Source: Anaerolineae bacterium
Lineage (GTDB): Bacteria > Chloroflexota > Anaerolineae > Aggregatilineales > Phototrophicaceae
Assembly: GCA_016789005.1 (NCBI GenBank)
Contig: JAEURA010000139.1
Location: 1 to 52,650 of the forward strand
Direction: 5' to 3'
Length of the DNA stretch: 52,650 bases
Below the pieces are notes generated by a model. That model was not told where the DNA came from. It ran no database searches and saw only the letters and a program-made list of their open reading frames with translations. Shown piece by piece: positions 51,297-52,650 of the stretch. Position 1 is the stretch's first letter, and each line of letters starts with the position of its first letter. Made by a program: the position numbers and the translations under genes.

Positions 51297-52295
51297 TCAG
51301 GCGTAAATGGATGGACGCTGCAATTCGGGCACAGCCTGCGGCGCGCCAGCTTCAGCTGACTTGATGCAGGCATCTGCGACCACCATCGCCGCGTAGCCGT
51401 CCCAGGTCGAGGGACCGGTGGGGAGTCCCTCGATCAAAGACTGCACCCATGCCTGCACTTCCAGGATATAGGCTTGATCGAAGCGTATCAGCCAGTCGTC
51501 GTCAATCGTCTGAAATTCCCGCCCTGCCAGCCGCATCGTCGGCGCAGAAGCGCGCGCTGTCCGCGCCGCTCCCAGCGAACCAGTCAGTTCGACATCGACC
51601 TGGTAGCCGAAACCGGATTCCGTGTTCATCTCCAGCACGCCCAGGCTGCCATTGGCGAAGGTCAGATGAGTCACCAGCAGCCGGCAGGTCTCCGGGCGCG
51701 CGGAATCCGAAACGACACGCCGCACATACACCTGTTCCACCTCCTGCTGAAGCAGCCAGCGCGCCGAATGGATGTCATGGATGGCGGAGTTGACGATCAC
51801 GTCGGCGGTTGTGCGCGGATGTGGGTCGGCATAGCCGGTGTGCGTCCCGCGCATCATGAGCAGGTCGCCCAGATCGCCCCGTTCGGCAGCATCCTTCAGC
51901 GCGCGATGCGCCGGGTCATATTCCCGCATGAACGCCAGCATCATCAGGCGCTTGCCGTAAGCCACCTCCGCGTCAAGCACCTTCCTGGCATCATCGAGCG
52001 TAGTCGCCAGCGGCTTCTCGCACAGCGTCGGCTTGCCGGCGGCAATGCAGCGCAGCGCCGTGCTGGCATGGAACGGGTCGGGGGAGGCGATGACCACCGC
52101 CTCAACCTGAGGATCCTCGATCAAGGCTCCGGCGTCCGTGTAGACCGCACAGCCGGGGATGAAGTTCACTGCGGCTTCAGCTCTTGTGCGATCCAGGTCC
52201 ATGACGGCGACCACTTCCGCCGGGGTATAGCGATGCAGATTGCGGACATGGCGGCTTCCCATGCCGCCTGTGCCGATAACACCCACTTTGACCAT
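51297..52295 (-). CDS. Gfo/Idh/MocA-family oxidoreductase
   Basis: 332 residues from ATG 52295 (GAGAGGCAG upstream). Rossmann motif VGVIGTGGMGSRHVRNLHRY, AEVVAVMDLD, catalytic Lys in GKPTLCEKPLATTLDDARKVL, MLAFMREYDPAHRALKDAAERGDLGDLLMMRGTHTGY and DVIVNSAIHDIHSARWLL for the substrate Asp/His. It is similar to IolG and to scyllo-inositol dehydrogenases in form and sits upstream of the LacI-type gene on the same strand. An inositol stereoisomer dehydrogenase is plausible but not proven. Confidence 0.9.
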   Translation of the reverse strand: MVKVGVIGTGGMGSRHVRNLHRYTPAEVVAVMDLDRTRAEAAVNFIPGCAVYTDAGALIEDPQVEAVVIASPDPFHASTALRCIAAGKPTLCEKPLATTLDDARKVLDAEVAYGKRLMMLAFMREYDPAHRALKDAAERGDLGDLLMMRGTHTGYADPHPRTTADVIVNSAIHDIHSARWLLQQEVEQVYVRRVVSDSARPETCRLLVTHLTFANGSLGVLEMNTESGFGYQVDVELTGSLGAARTARASAPTMRLAGREFQTIDDDWLIRFDQAYILEVQAWVQSLIEGLPTGPSTWDGYAAMVVADACIKSAEAGAPQAVPELQRPSIYA

Positions 52296-52390
52296 TTCTG
52301 CCTCTCTTCTACCGGGGATCATCCCCAGATTGGTGGCGAGCCGATTTGATGGAGGAAGGATGGGCGCAAGACGCGATCAATCCTCTTCCA

Positions 52391-52502
52391 GGGTCTCAGT
52401 GAGTATCCCTACCCCTAAATCCCCGCCCCACTGCTTGGAGAGGGGACTTTCCTGACCCGTTGTGGGGGGGAGGAAGTTGAAACTTGCGATTCACTGAGAC
52501 CC
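52391..52502. mobile_element. MITE-like element, copy 2
   Basis: Perfect 12-bp ends GGGTCTCAGTGA (52391-52402) and TCACTGAGACCC (52491-52502) flank an interior with CCCTAAATCCCC, CTTGGAGAGGGGA and TTTCCTGACCCGTTGTGG, the same order as copy 1 but shorter at the right (112 bp). It lies in the gap 52296-52650 upstream of the third Gfo/Idh gene. Confidence 0.7.
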
Positions 52503-52545
52503 GAAAGTCGCGGGCGATTGTAGCGAATTTCACCAGACTCAAACA

Positions 52546-52650
52546 TCAGTGAATCACGAGAGTGCGTCCCCATCCCTAAATCTCCTCCCCATTGCATGGA
52601 GAGGGAACTTTCCTGACCCGTTGTGCCCCCCCTCTCCACTGCGTGGAGAG
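52546..52650. mobile_element. MITE-like element, copy 3, cut by the window edge
   Basis: The left end TCAGTGAATCAC (52546-52557) is followed by GAGAGTGCGTCCCCATCCCTAAAT-type sequence, GCATGGAGAGGGA, CTTTCCTGACCCGTTGTG and CTCTCCACTGCGTGGAGAG, parallel to copy 1. The right end lies beyond the window. Confidence 0.65.

Overview
The window is GC-rich, densely coding chromosomal DNA from a heterotrophic bacterium. Gene style suggests a member of the Chloroflexota (Anaerolineae-like): many ABC sugar systems with dedicated LacI/IclR/GntR regulators, a 1138-residue Ser/Thr kinase-ATPase-TPR protein, a GroEL-like paralogue without GroES, large extracellular glycosidases, and G/C-rich palindromic repeats between operons. 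The phylum is an inference. I found no rRNA, tRNA, CRISPR array, transposase, phage gene or defence gene.

Layout. (A) 1-2416, minus strand: the truncated gene of a Tat-type sugar-binding protein behind a promoter with a 16-bp palindromic operator, and a LacI repressor. (B) 2521-4173: a divergent GroEL-like protein with a TTG start. (C) 4270-15158, plus strand: a GntR/UTRA regulator followed by a tightly coupled operon for a BMP-type (nucleoside-class) ABC importer, a cysteine hydrolase, a PfkB kinase, a uridine-phosphorylase-family enzyme, an aldehyde dehydrogenase, a BtpA/SgcQ protein and a DUF7916-like protein. It looks like an uptake and breakdown route for a nucleoside-like compound whose later steps do not match a pathway I know. 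(D) 15200-18616, minus: the kinase-ATPase-TPR signalling protein. (E) 18693-29001: an IclR regulon. A sugar-binding protein and two permeases run leftward; iclR and a dehydrogenase-TPP enzyme-aldehyde dehydrogenase-IlvD/Edd dehydratase operon run rightward. Three copies of GTTG-N9-CAAC lie on or next to three good sigma-70 promoters.

(F) 29210-35523, minus: a secreted GH3-CBM9-GH9 fusion enzyme and a cytosolic GH3 paralogue, consistent with beta-glucan or cellodextrin use. (G) 35742-52295, minus: a myo-inositol catabolic region with mmsA/iolA, iolD, iolB, a transaldolase-family gene, iolE-like, two further oxidoreductases, a CUT2-type ABC importer with a single-domain ATPase, an RmlD-like reductase, iolG, a LacI regulator with matching operators, and a third Gfo/Idh gene. 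The usual kinase IolC and aldolase IolJ are not in the window; the transaldolase-family protein occupies that gap.

Two regulatory themes recur. Each complete ABC operon has a strong stem-loop between the binding-protein gene and the next transport gene. Several promoters carry palindromic operators at or just after the -10 box. Three MITE-like copies with TCAGTGAATCAC-type ends and a second repeat family with GTCTGCAAAC ends occupy the larger intergenic gaps.
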